In this document: piece by piece, positions 7,217 to 14,693 of the stretch | How the letters are laid out: each line of letters begins with the position of its first letter | How positions within the stretch are numbered: the stretch's first letter is position 1 | NCBI GenBank assembly: GCA_002385745.1 | Contig: DGEC01000013.1 | Coordinates: 1-28,943, forward strand | Source: Firmicutes bacterium UBA3936 | Lineage (GTDB): Bacteria > Bacillota > Dethiobacteria > Dethiobacterales > Dethiobacteraceae | Direction of reading: 5' to 3' | DNA length: 28,943 nucleotides | Notes under the pieces: generated by a model | Seen by the model: the letters and a program-made list of their open reading frames with translations, nothing else | Databases searched by the model: none | What the model was told of the DNA's origin: nothing | Program-made: the position numbers and the translations under genes

Positions 7217-8564
7217 GAAAAGACGCACTAGACGGCAAAAACTGGCCTTTTTTACTTTCGGGGTGTTTTTGCTGGTACTGGCAATATTCCCCTGGCAGTT
7301 TTGGGTGGCATTGCAGGAAGAATTGCGGCTGTTGGAGGGCGACCATCATTATGTCAGCATCCGCTACCTTCTTCCCGTTTATGTTTCCGCTGACAGGGAC
7401 GGTATACTCTCCCTGAACGGAAAGCCGGTCTCCGGCAGCGGCAGCAGAATTAGCCTGCGGTCACCTGTCCGTTTCAGTGCTGAAAGGCTCGGCTCGGTTA
7501 ATCTGGAATTCCGGTTGTTCGGCGTCATTCCCCTTCGCCAGCTTACGGTGAATGTTTTGCCGGAAACAAGGCTTGTCCCGGGAGGACATTCAATCGGCAT
7601 TAAACTGCACAGTGAAGGTGTCCTGGTGGTCGGGCATCACCAGGTGCAGGGACGGGACAGGACAGCATCTCCGGCAAAGGAAGCGGGCATAGAAGTGGGG
7701 GATGTAATTTTAGCCATTGACGGCACATTGTTGCAGGATGCCAATCAAGTGGCTGAAATCATCCGGGAAAGGTCGGTCCGAAAACAAGCCCTTCCCTTTA
7801 AAATAAAAAGGAATAAGCAAATATTTACGGTAAATGTCAGGCCGCTGATGTGCCAGGAAACTAAGCAGCCAAGAATAGGGCTTTATGTCAGGGATTCGGC
7901 GGCCGGCGTCGGTACACTGACCTTTTACGAGCCAAAAACCGGAATATACGGTGCTCTTGGGCATGTGATAAATGACATTGATACCAACCAGCCCATTGAA
8001 ACACGTGACGGACAGATAGTTAATGCCGATATTGTCAGTATTAAAGCAGCCAAACGGGGACATCCCGGTGAAAAAACCGGTGTTTTCCAGGAAGGCAGTG
8101 ATATAGCCGGTACAATTGAAAAGAATTGCGCATTTGGCATATTCGGCAGGCTTCAGAAAATAATGCCTGTCCCGGGGGAATACGGGGAAGCTATCCCCAT
8201 AGCTTTGATCCCCCAGGTCCGGACGGGACGGGCGGAAATTCTGACGGTACTGGAAGGAACGACAATTGAACGGTTTGAGGTGGAAATTCAAAAAGTTTAC
8301 AGGCAGTCGCATCCCGGTGACAAAGGCATGATAATCGAAATAACCGATGAAAGGCTGCTGGAAGAAACGGGCGGAATTATCCAGGGCATGAGCGGGAGCC
8401 CGATTATCCAGGACGGCCGCCTGGTCGGTGCAGTAACTCATGTTTTTGTCAATGATCCCAAGCGCGGCTACGGAATATTCATAGAGTGGATGATATCCGA
8501 GTCGGGCATACTCGAGGAAACATTTATAAAAGCACCCCCTGATGGGTGTTTTTTTTTCGGATAG
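7215..8564 (+). CDS. spoIVB: SpoIVB sporulation signalling serine peptidase (S55 family)
   Basis: 449 residues. SpoIVB is made in the forespore, crosses to the intermembrane space, and cleaves SpoIVFA so that SpoIVFB can process pro-sigma-K. The N terminus has one membrane anchor (about 10-33); a PDZ domain spans about 128-208 (core AGIEVGDVILAIDG); the S55 peptidase domain follows with the histidine in GALGH (H250) and the serine in GMSGSPI (S393). Start GTG 7215 with AAGGAG ten bases upstream. The last residues (APPDGCFFFG) are encoded by an intrinsic terminator, so the extreme C terminus is probably free to vary. Normally spo0A follows directly; here a CoA-transferase gene intervenes. Confidence 0.96.
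   Translation: MKRRTRRQKLAFFTFGVFLLVLAIFPWQFWVALQEELRLLEGDHHYVSIRYLLPVYVSADRDGILSLNGKPVSGSGSRISLRSPVRFSAERLGSVNLEFRLFGVIPLRQLTVNVLPETRLVPGGHSIGIKLHSEGVLVVGHHQVQGRDRTASPAKEAGIEVGDVILAIDGTLLQDANQVAEIIRERSVRKQALPFKIKRNKQIFTVNVRPLMCQETKQPRIGLYVRDSAAGVGTLTFYEPKTGIYGALGHVINDIDTNQPIETRDGQIVNADIVSIKAAKRGHPGEKTGVFQEGSDIAGTIEKNCAFGIFGRLQKIMPVPGEYGEAIPIALIPQVRTGRAEILTVLEGTTIERFEVEIQKVYRQSHPGDKGMIIEITDERLLEETGGIIQGMSGSPIIQDGRLVGAVTHVFVNDPKRGYGIFIEWMISESGILEETFIKAPPDGCFFFG
8529..8557 (+). terminator. terminator overlapping the end of spoIVB
   Basis: CACCC (8533-8537) pairs with GGGTG (8544-8548), lengthened by G-U and A-T pairs outward to about 8529/8552, with a six-base loop and nine T residues (8549-8557). 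It lies wholly within the last codons of spoIVB, before the TAG at 8562. Confidence 0.75.
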
Positions 8565-8682
8565 ACAACGCCAAAAGCACAAAAAGGTCGCATCATTGCT
8601 AAAAAAGCAAACTGTCCTGCGGGCGGGGGGGTAAAGCGGCAGCATCCGCTTGTTATAGACCGGGCGGCGAAAGATAAAAATG

Positions 8683-8710
8683 TTGATTTAACGTAAAAAA
8701 TAATGATAAT
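8683..8710 (+). promoter_or_regulatory. sigma-A-type promoter for the CoA-transferase gene
   Basis: TTGATT (8683-8688), a 16-base spacer and GATAAT (8705-8710, 5 of 6). The expected start is near 8717, about 40 bases before the ATG. Together with terminators on both sides it makes this gene a transcription unit of its own. Confidence 0.5.
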
Positions 8711-8757
8711 ATTGTATTTAGATGGAAAAACAAAAACACTGTAAAGGAGAATCTGTA

Positions 8758-9948
8758 ATGAATAAAGCATTGGGAGATGTCAGGGTACTGGATTTTACAC
8801 AGTATTTATCAGGCCCCCACGGAACATCCATACTTTGTGAATTGGGAGCTGAAGTTATAAAAGTGGAACGGCCGGGCACAGGAGAACCGGAAAGAAAGGC
8901 TGCACCCATGACTCCCAAGGGTGAGTCCTACCAGTTTATGGCTTACAACCGTGGGAAAAAGAGTGTAACTTTGAATTTGAAGAAGCCGGAGGGCATCGAG
9001 ATTGCTAAAAAACTGACAGTCAAATGCGATATTCTTGTAGAAAACTTTGCACCCGGTGTCCTGGAGCGCCTGGGGCTTGGCTATGAAGAGGCAAGCAAAA
9101 TAAACCCGGGAATTATTTATGCTTCAATTACCGGCTTTGGACAGACAGGACCCCGCCGTAACCAGATATCATATGACATTGTCGGCCAGGCAATGGGCGG
9201 CCTGATGGGCGTAACGGGTTATGAGGGGGGTGAACCGCTTAAAGCCGGGATATCCCTTGCCGACTATATGGGAGGCTACAATGCGGCCATTGCCATTCTT
9301 GCCGCCCTGCATTACAAGAAGGTAACGGGTGAAGGGCAGTATATAGACATTTCCATGCAGGACGGTATCTGGGCAATGGTATTCCCGGACCGGGCCGATT
9401 ATTTCGATACTCTTGTTCCTCCGAAAAGAATAGGCAACCGCCTCAGCAGCTCGGCGCCTTTCGGTGCCTACAATGCAAAGGACGGTTATGTGGTAATCTG
9501 CACCATAACCGATGAGCAGTGGCAAAATGTTCTCAAAGCCATTGGACGCGAGGACTTAAGCAACGATGAACGTTTTGCTACAAGGGTGCTGCGGGCGAAA
9601 AATATGGCTGCCGTCGAAGAAATCCTGCACGAATGGTTAAAGGATAAAACCGTTGATGAAGCCATTGAAGTTTTCAATAAATTCAGGGTTCCCTGTTCTC
9701 CCGTCCCAACCTTCGAGCAGGTGGCAAATGACCCCCATATCTGGCACAGAGAAATGATTATTGAGGTGGAACAGCCCCTTTCCGGCAAGGTAAAGCTTGG
9801 CGGTTCAGTATACAAAATGTCAAAGACACCGGGCAACAGAAAGCAGCGGATACCCCTGGTCGGTGAGCATAATCAGGAAATATACGGCGGTCTTTTGGGC
9901 CTAGACAAAGAGGAACTTGCAAGACTGGAAAAAGAGGGTATTATCTAA
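8758..9948 (+). CDS. type III CoA-transferase (CaiB/BaiF/formyl-CoA transferase family)
   Basis: 396 residues from ATG 8758, which has AAAGGAGA eight bases ahead; an in-frame ATG at 8722 has no ribosome site and would add 12 residues. Family III enzymes move CoA between acyl-CoAs and free organic acids. Visible signs are the N-terminal VRVLDFTQYLSGPHGTSIL, the CoA-site block IKVERPGTGEPER, the nucleotide-proximal GKKSVTLNLK, GFGQTGP, and the catalytic aspartate D169 in GISLADYMGG, the same number as in formyl-CoA transferase. The substrate cannot be read from sequence; oxalate, carnitine, succinate, aromatic and sugar acids are all used in this family. Its unit is bounded by terminators at 8529-8557 and 10015-10049, and it interrupts the common spoIVB-spo0A pair, suggesting insertion in this lineage. 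Confidence 0.93.
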   Translation: MNKALGDVRVLDFTQYLSGPHGTSILCELGAEVIKVERPGTGEPERKAAPMTPKGESYQFMAYNRGKKSVTLNLKKPEGIEIAKKLTVKCDILVENFAPGVLERLGLGYEEASKINPGIIYASITGFGQTGPRRNQISYDIVGQAMGGLMGVTGYEGGEPLKAGISLADYMGGYNAAIAILAALHYKKVTGEGQYIDISMQDGIWAMVFPDRADYFDTLVPPKRIGNRLSSSAPFGAYNAKDGYVVICTITDEQWQNVLKAIGREDLSNDERFATRVLRAKNMAAVEEILHEWLKDKTVDEAIEVFNKFRVPCSPVPTFEQVANDPHIWHREMIIEVEQPLSGKVKLGGSVYKMSKTPGNRKQRIPLVGEHNQEIYGGLLGLDKEELARLEKEGII

Positions 9949-10014
9949 AGAACCGGGCCGGGATACCGGCGGCTGAAAATTCAAAATCCTGCAAAAAACG
10001 GTGTTTAATAACGG

Positions 10015-10049
10015 GGTTTTCAAGCCTTATGCTTGAAAACCTTTTTTTT
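10015..10049 (+). terminator. strong intrinsic terminator after the CoA-transferase gene
   Basis: A perfect 10-bp stem (GGTTTTCAAG 10015-10024 with CTTGAAAACC 10032-10041), a seven-base loop and eight T residues (10042-10049). The 311-base gap 9949-10259 holds this terminator and the spo0A promoter region; I see no gene in it. Confidence 0.9.
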
Positions 10050-10187
10050 GCGCAGTCCGGGATTCTGCTTGTTTTACCTGCTTTTTGCCGGAAATATGGG
10101 ATTTTTTGTCCGGAGTGCCGGCTGCCCCGGTTTGTTTTAATCCCGGAAAGAAAAATAATGAATCGTTAGAATTATTTTACTGTTGAA

Positions 10188-10216
10188 AAAGGAATATCTA
10201 TCCAGATGTCGAATAT
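10188..10216 (+). promoter_or_regulatory. sigma-H promoter and 0A box in front of spo0A
   Basis: AAAGGAATA (10188-10196) and GTCGAATAT (10208-10216), 11 bases apart, match the sigma-H consensus (RNAGGAWWW, 11-12 bases, RNNGAAWW) at every fixed position. TGTCGAA (10207-10213) is a perfect 0A box and overlaps the -10 element. This fits the known sigma-H-driven sporulation promoter of spo0A and feedback by Spo0A~P. The overlap suggests that Spo0A bound here could block this promoter, or that the match arises from the shared GAA bases. Confidence 0.75.
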
Positions 10217-10259
10217 TTCTTTGCGGTGACAGTTCAAAAATTTAGGAGGGAATTTTGGG

Positions 10260-11033
10260 ATGCTCAAAGTTTTTGTAGCTGATGACAACAGGGAGTTCAG
10301 TGATTTACTGGTGGAATATCTGGAGCAGCAGCGGGATATCGAAGTTGTAGGAAAGGCTTATAACGGTAAGGAAGCCTTGGATTTGATAGCGGAAAATCCT
10401 CCCGATGTTCTGCTTCTTGATATCATAATGCCACACTTGGACGGCCTTGGTGTACTGGAAAAAATCAATGAGATGGAAAACAAGCCAAAGGTTATTATGC
10501 TGACAGCCTTCGGACAGGAGGATATTACACGCAAAGCCGTGGAACTCGGGGCTTCTTACTATATACTGAAACCCTTTAACATGGATGTGCTTGTGGAGAG
10601 AATCCGCCTTTTGGGCAACGGCGCCGTTCCGGCTCCTTCCGTGTCCTCCCTGTCCCGGGTAACAAAAAAATCAAGCCTGGAAGCGGATGTTACCGGTATT
10701 ATCCATGAAATCGGCATCCCCGCCCATATCAAGGGCTATCATTATCTGCGTGAAGCCATTATGATGGTGGTGGAAGATGTGGACTTACTGGGTTCAGTGA
10801 CTAAAATACTGTACCCGCGCATTGCGGAAAAATTTGATACTACCAGTTCACGGGTGGAAAGGGCGATCCGCCATGCCATTGAAGTCGCCTGGTCACGCAA
10901 TAATATTGATACTGTCAAGAAGTTCTTTGGCTACACCGTTAATACAGAGCGGGGCAAACCAACCAATTCGGAATTCATTGCCCTGGTAGCCGACCGCCTG
11001 CGCCTATACGGGAAGAACACATACAGCAGCTAA
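10260..11033 (+). CDS. spo0A: sporulation master response regulator Spo0A
   Basis: 257 residues. An N-terminal receiver domain (about 1-120) has acidic pocket D8/D9, phospho-acceptor D54 (LLLDIIMP), T82 and K104 (ILKPF). The C-terminal effector domain (about 148-257) carries the Spo0A helix-turn-helix with TSSRVERAIRHAIEVAW, the recognition region for 0A boxes. Phosphorylated Spo0A turns on spoIIA, spoIIE and spoIIG and turns off abrB. The ribosome site AGGAGGG is about 10 bases before ATG 10260. It stands alone between a terminator upstream and one downstream (11051-11086), with its own sigma-H promoter. Confidence 0.98.
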   Translation: MLKVFVADDNREFSDLLVEYLEQQRDIEVVGKAYNGKEALDLIAENPPDVLLLDIIMPHLDGLGVLEKINEMENKPKVIMLTAFGQEDITRKAVELGASYYILKPFNMDVLVERIRLLGNGAVPAPSVSSLSRVTKKSSLEADVTGIIHEIGIPAHIKGYHYLREAIMMVVEDVDLLGSVTKILYPRIAEKFDTTSSRVERAIRHAIEVAWSRNNIDTVKKFFGYTVNTERGKPTNSEFIALVADRLRLYGKNTYSS

Positions 11034-11050
11034 AAAATTATCGCAAAATG

Positions 11051-11086
11051 AGCCTGCAGAAGCCTACGTTGCGGGCTTTTTTTTTT
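11051..11086 (+). terminator. intrinsic terminator after spo0A
   Basis: An 8-bp stem with one G-U pair (11051-11058 with 11070-11077), an 11-base loop, and a run of ten T residues (11077-11086). Confidence 0.85.
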
Positions 11087-11172
11087 GCCTTAATGTTTAA
11101 ACTGCACTTCCCGTTGCATAATAAACATAAAACAGCGGACTTAAGGATTATAAGCCTGGAAAGGTTAGAAGC

Positions 11173-12288
11173 ATGAAAATCTGCGGAGCGGCAAGAATAG
11201 GCAACAGGACGAAACATCTTGTAAGAAAGCTTTTGCCCGGCGATATAGCGGTAATCAGGCACCGTGATATCGACGAGGTCGCTGCCCTGTCCCTGATTGA
11301 CTGCAGGGTCGGTGCAGTGATTAACATTGATTCCTCTATCACAGGAAATTATCCCAATAACGGTCCGCTAAAACTCTGGGAAGCAAAAATATGGCACCTG
11401 GACCAGGTGGGAGAAAAAATCCTGGGTGAGATTAAGGACGGGGACATCCTGGTCATCAGGGATGACAGTATCTGGCGGGGGAAGAAGAAACTTGCCCGGG
11501 GAAGGATTGTCAGCAGTTCGCTCATACGGAAGAAGACGGCAGAGGCGGAAAATAACCTTGATAAACTGCTGGATTCCTTTGTACAAAATACTTTGGAGTA
11601 TGCACTGCGGGAAAAGGAACTGATTCTGGGAGGAGTGGAACTGCCGGTTCTGGAAACGGACTTCAGGGACCGGCATGCCCTGATAGTAGTCAGGGGCAGG
11701 TCGTACAGGGAGGATTTGCGGGCCATAAGAAACTATATCAGAGATGTTAAGCCGGTGCTGGTAGCAGTGGACGGGGGAGCGGATGCCCTGCTGGAATACG
11801 GCTATCGTCCTGATTTGGTGGTGGGTGATATGGACAGTGTCAGCGACAGGGGGCTTTGCAAAGCCAAAGAACTGGTTGTGCATGCCTATCCCGACGGCAG
11901 AGCACCGGGGCTTGAGCGAATAAAAAGCCTGGGTTTGCCTGCCAAGATTATGCGGGCTCCGGGAACAAGTGAAGACATAGCAATGCTTCTGGCTTACGAA
12001 TACGGAGCCGCTCTGATTGCCGCTGTCGGCACTCACTCCTCTATGATTGACTTTCTGGAAAAGGGCAGAAAGGGCATGGCCAGCACCTTTCTGGTGCGTT
12101 TAAAAGTAGGCTGGAAACTGGTTGATGCCAGGGGTGTGAGCCGGCTCTACAGGGGCAAGTTTTCTCCGCTTTACCTGCTGGTTATTACCCTCTCGGCTGC
12201 CCTCTGCGCTTTGGTGCTGGCAGTCATCAATCCCACAGTCGGGCATGTTTTCCGGTTGCTTGTCATGCGCTTGCGCCTGTTTATGTAG
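11173..12288 (+). CDS. SteA-like protein (thiamine pyrophosphokinase-like fold, cytokinetic ring type)
   Basis: 371 residues. The middle part resembles the thiamine pyrophosphokinase catalytic fold: LVAVDGGADALLEYGYRP in pieces and DLVVGDMDSVSD with its acidic cluster. The C terminus has one or two hydrophobic segments (about 333-352) followed by basic residues, so the protein is membrane-tethered. Homologues in Actinobacteria are called SteA and act with SteB in septal peptidoglycan hydrolase control; Firmicutes homologues are mostly uncharacterised. It is followed after 10 bases by a SteB/MctB-like gene, supporting a SteA/SteB pair. GAAAGG lies about nine bases before ATG 11173. Whether it makes or binds any thiamine compound is unknown; the pairing argues for an envelope role. 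Confidence 0.85.
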   Translation: MKICGAARIGNRTKHLVRKLLPGDIAVIRHRDIDEVAALSLIDCRVGAVINIDSSITGNYPNNGPLKLWEAKIWHLDQVGEKILGEIKDGDILVIRDDSIWRGKKKLARGRIVSSSLIRKKTAEAENNLDKLLDSFVQNTLEYALREKELILGGVELPVLETDFRDRHALIVVRGRSYREDLRAIRNYIRDVKPVLVAVDGGADALLEYGYRPDLVVGDMDSVSDRGLCKAKELVVHAYPDGRAPGLERIKSLGLPAKIMRAPGTSEDIAMLLAYEYGAALIAAVGTHSSMIDFLEKGRKGMASTFLVRLKVGWKLVDARGVSRLYRGKFSPLYLLVITLSAALCALVLAVINPTVGHVFRLLVMRLRLFM

Positions 12289-12298
12289 GGAGGAAGCA

Positions 12299-13123
12299 AT
12301 GTATCACTTGCGCGATCATATTATTTCGCTTGTGGCGGTATTCCTGGCTTTGGGTCTTGGCATTCTCATCGGCACCGGTTTAAGCGATGATATGCTTGTT
12401 ACCCAGCAGCGCCTGCTGATAGAAAGAATGACTGAAGAGTTTACTGAATTACGCGGGGAAATAAACCGCCTGGAAACGTGTATCGAGGAGCAGCAGAAGG
12501 ATCTTTTGCTGTGGGAAAAATACCAGGAAGCGCTCTACCCGGCCGTTGTCTACGGTGTACTTGCGGAGCGGAAAATTGCCCTTGTCTGCTGCGGTACCGG
12601 GATACCTCCTGAGGTAACGCAGCTGCTGCAGGATGCCCGGGCTGCGGTGGGCCCGCTGATACGGATTGAGAGCCTGGAAAACCGGGAGGTAAATCCAGAG
12701 TATACGGCAGAGACGCTACTTGATATTTTAGTGAAGGAGCCTTTCCGGCCGGAACGGCTGCAAGCCGACGGAATCCGGGAGGAAAAGGGTTTTTATTTGA
12801 CAGGGGAGCAGTGGGGGAAGCCGGATACGGTACTGTTTATTCTGGGGGAGCGCGAACATGCGGCTGCCGAAGTACTGGAGCGGCTTCTCAAGGGACTGCA
12901 GAGTGAGGGAATCCTCACGGTTGGATTGGAAGAAAGCGAAGTAAAAAATTCTCTTTTGCCTGTCTGCAAAGCGGCCGGCGCTTCTACCATAGACAATATT
13001 GACACAGTTTTCGGACGGTATTCCCTGCTTTCCGTACTGCAGGGAAGCCGGGGCAATTACGGCGTCAAAGGAGGCGCCGATGCCTTTATTGCAACTTTTA
13101 GTTTGGGCGGTGGAATGAGATGA
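12299..13123 (+). CDS. SteB/MctB-like membrane protein (annotated as copper transporter family)
   Basis: 274 residues from ATG 12299, chosen because GGGAGGAAG directly precedes it; the frame is open back to 12245 without a ribosome site. One N-terminal transmembrane helix (about 7-26, IISLVAVFLALGLGILIGTG) is followed by a coiled-coil stretch (about 35-75, rich in E, R, L and Q) and an alpha/beta domain. This is the layout of the MctB family, linked to copper in mycobacteria, and of SteB, a partner of SteA in corynebacterial division. Copper-binding cysteine/histidine clusters are not evident, so I favour the SteB role. It overlaps the next gene by ATGA (13120-13123). Confidence 0.82.
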   Translation: MYHLRDHIISLVAVFLALGLGILIGTGLSDDMLVTQQRLLIERMTEEFTELRGEINRLETCIEEQQKDLLLWEKYQEALYPAVVYGVLAERKIALVCCGTGIPPEVTQLLQDARAAVGPLIRIESLENREVNPEYTAETLLDILVKEPFRPERLQADGIREEKGFYLTGEQWGKPDTVLFILGEREHAAAEVLERLLKGLQSEGILTVGLEESEVKNSLLPVCKAAGASTIDNIDTVFGRYSLLSVLQGSRGNYGVKGGADAFIATFSLGGGMR

Positions 13124-13803
13124 CGGTATCGGCCGTTATACCTGCCTATAATGAAGAAGAGACAATTGGCGAGACAGTGGCAGCCCTGCGGGGAATTGAC
13201 CTGATAGCGGAGGTCATAGTTGTGGACGACGGTTCAAATGACCTGACGGCAGCAGTTGCCGCGGCGGCAGGAGCCAAAGTCATTAAACTGCCGAGAAACT
13301 GCGGAAAGGCGGCTGCCCTGGCGGCCGGGGCTGCCGGGGCAAAGGGGGATATCCTCTGCTTTGCCGATGCTGATTTGGGATTTTCCGCTGCAGAATTTTG
13401 CCGCCTGCTCCCGCCTGTGCTTTCTGGCCATGCCGATATGACAGTGGCTCTGTTCCCCAAAGCGCTGAAAAGCGGCGGTTTTGGCCTGGTTAAAGCCCTG
13501 GCCGGTTGGGGTATTAAGCGTCTCACCGGCTGCCGCGTTTGCTCCCCTCTCTCCGGACAGCGGGTACTGCGAAAGTTTGTTTGGGAAAGGGCGGCTCCCT
13601 ATCTGACCGGCTTCGGGGCGGAGGCCGGAATGACAATTGTTTGCCTCCGGGAAGGCTTTTCATTCCTGGAAATTCCCGTAGAAATGCAGCACCGGGAAAC
13701 GGGACGGGATCTGGCCGGGTTTTGCCACAGGGGAATGCAATTTTTTGACCTGCTTAAGACATTGATGGCACTGTGGCTGCGCGGGAAGGCGAGGGCAACA
13801 TGA
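13120..13803 (+). CDS. family 2 glycosyltransferase
   Basis: 227 residues, a GT-A fold glycosyltransferase with the N-terminal VIPAYNEEETIGETV, the nucleotide-binding VVDDGSNDLT, and an ADADLG motif as the metal-binding acidic group. The last part lacks the long transmembrane tail of polyprenyl-phosphate mannose or glucose synthases, so it looks soluble or peripheral, close to the dolichyl-phosphate glucose/mannose synthase-type core. It is translationally coupled at both ends (ATGA overlaps with the SteB-like gene before and the next gene after). Donor and acceptor sugars cannot be read from sequence; with the neighbouring prenyl-phosphate transferase homologue a lipid-linked sugar for the envelope is plausible. 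Confidence 0.88.
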   Translation: MTVSAVIPAYNEEETIGETVAALRGIDLIAEVIVVDDGSNDLTAAVAAAAGAKVIKLPRNCGKAAALAAGAAGAKGDILCFADADLGFSAAEFCRLLPPVLSGHADMTVALFPKALKSGGFGLVKALAGWGIKRLTGCRVCSPLSGQRVLRKFVWERAAPYLTGFGAEAGMTIVCLREGFSFLEIPVEMQHRETGRDLAGFCHRGMQFFDLLKTLMALWLRGKARAT

Positions 13804-14693
13804 CTGTCCTGCTTTATCTTGTTTTGGCTTTTTTAACTGCTGCCGTGCTGATCCCCCTGTGGACCGGTTTAACGGAAAAATACGGCCACCTGCAAAATAA
13901 TTATTGCGGGCGGCCTGTTCCGCAGAGCGCCGGTATGGTATTTATTCCTGTTTATGCTTGCGCGGCAGCGTGGGGAAGGCTTTGCAGGCTTCTGCAGCCG
14001 GCGGAGGCGGCCGGCGTTTTTATCATTGCTGCAGGCTTTGGACTGCTGGGGCTGATTGATGATTTCGAATATGAAGAAAAGGCAAAGGGTTTTTCAGGCC
14101 ATTTGCGAAGCTTGATTGAAAAAGGCAGGATTACAACGGGGCTTTTAAAAGCGGTGTTTGGGTTTCCGCTAAGCCTCTCGGCGGCATATCTGCTGACGGG
14201 CAATATTATCCCCGCCTTCCCACAGGCTTGCATTACTGCTCTTTCAGCCAATTTTCTTAATTTACTTGATTTGAGGCCGGGCCGGGCATTAAAAGGGTTT
14301 TTTCTTTTAGCCTGGGCGGCAATTCTCCTGCAGCCCCGGGAAAGCGTGGTACTCCTGCTTGTCCCGTTCCTGCTTTGCGCGATGGCTTTGTTTCCTCGGG
14401 ACCTGGCCGGCCGTGCCATGCTGGGTGATTGCGGAGTCAATATCTTGGGCGGGGTTGCCGGTTTTCTAATGGCCTGTTATGCACCGCCCGGCCCTCGCCT
14501 GGTTTATTTCCTGCTGCTGCTTATCGTTCACGGCCTGGCTGAAAAAATTTCATTTTCCCGGCTGATTGAAAACTCTCCCCCGCTTCTTTTCCTGGACAGG
14601 CTGGGAAGGGGAGATTTGCAGGAAAGTAAGGCAAAAGAAAAAAAGGGCCGGCCGGAGAAGGAGGTTGAAATTGTACAGCCGCCGAATAGGTGA
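13800..14693 (+). CDS. MraY/WecA-like prenyl-phosphate glycosyl-1-phosphate transferase homologue
   Basis: 297 residues from ATG 13800 in an ATGA overlap with the gene before. A polytopic membrane protein of about eight or more helices. It keeps the MraY/WecA family marks: the Asp pair in GLIDDFEYEEKAKGFSG (D87, D88), the N-x-x-D block ANFLNLLDLRPGRALKG (D157), and MLGDCGVNILGG (D210). The family transfers a sugar 1-phosphate from a UDP-sugar to undecaprenyl phosphate. At 297 residues it is shorter than typical MraY and lacks an obvious cytoplasmic histidine loop (HxHH) near the end, so substrate or activity may differ. It works presumably with the coupled family 2 glycosyltransferase. Confidence 0.85.
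   Translation: MTVLLYLVLAFLTAAVLIPLWTGLTEKYGHLQNNYCGRPVPQSAGMVFIPVYACAAAWGRLCRLLQPAEAAGVFIIAAGFGLLGLIDDFEYEEKAKGFSGHLRSLIEKGRITTGLLKAVFGFPLSLSAAYLLTGNIIPAFPQACITALSANFLNLLDLRPGRALKGFFLLAWAAILLQPRESVVLLLVPFLLCAMALFPRDLAGRAMLGDCGVNILGGVAGFLMACYAPPGPRLVYFLLLLIVHGLAEKISFSRLIENSPPLLFLDRLGRGDLQESKAKEKKGRPEKEVEIVQPPNR

Noticed and set aside
7710..8645. 311-residue antisense frame over spoIVB
   Set aside because: spoIVB is intact with its active site in the other strand; the antisense product has no recognisable motif.
8722..8757. Earlier start of the CoA-transferase gene
   Set aside because: ATG 8722 has no ribosome site, while ATG 8758 follows AAAGGAGA and puts the catalytic Asp at the family number 169.
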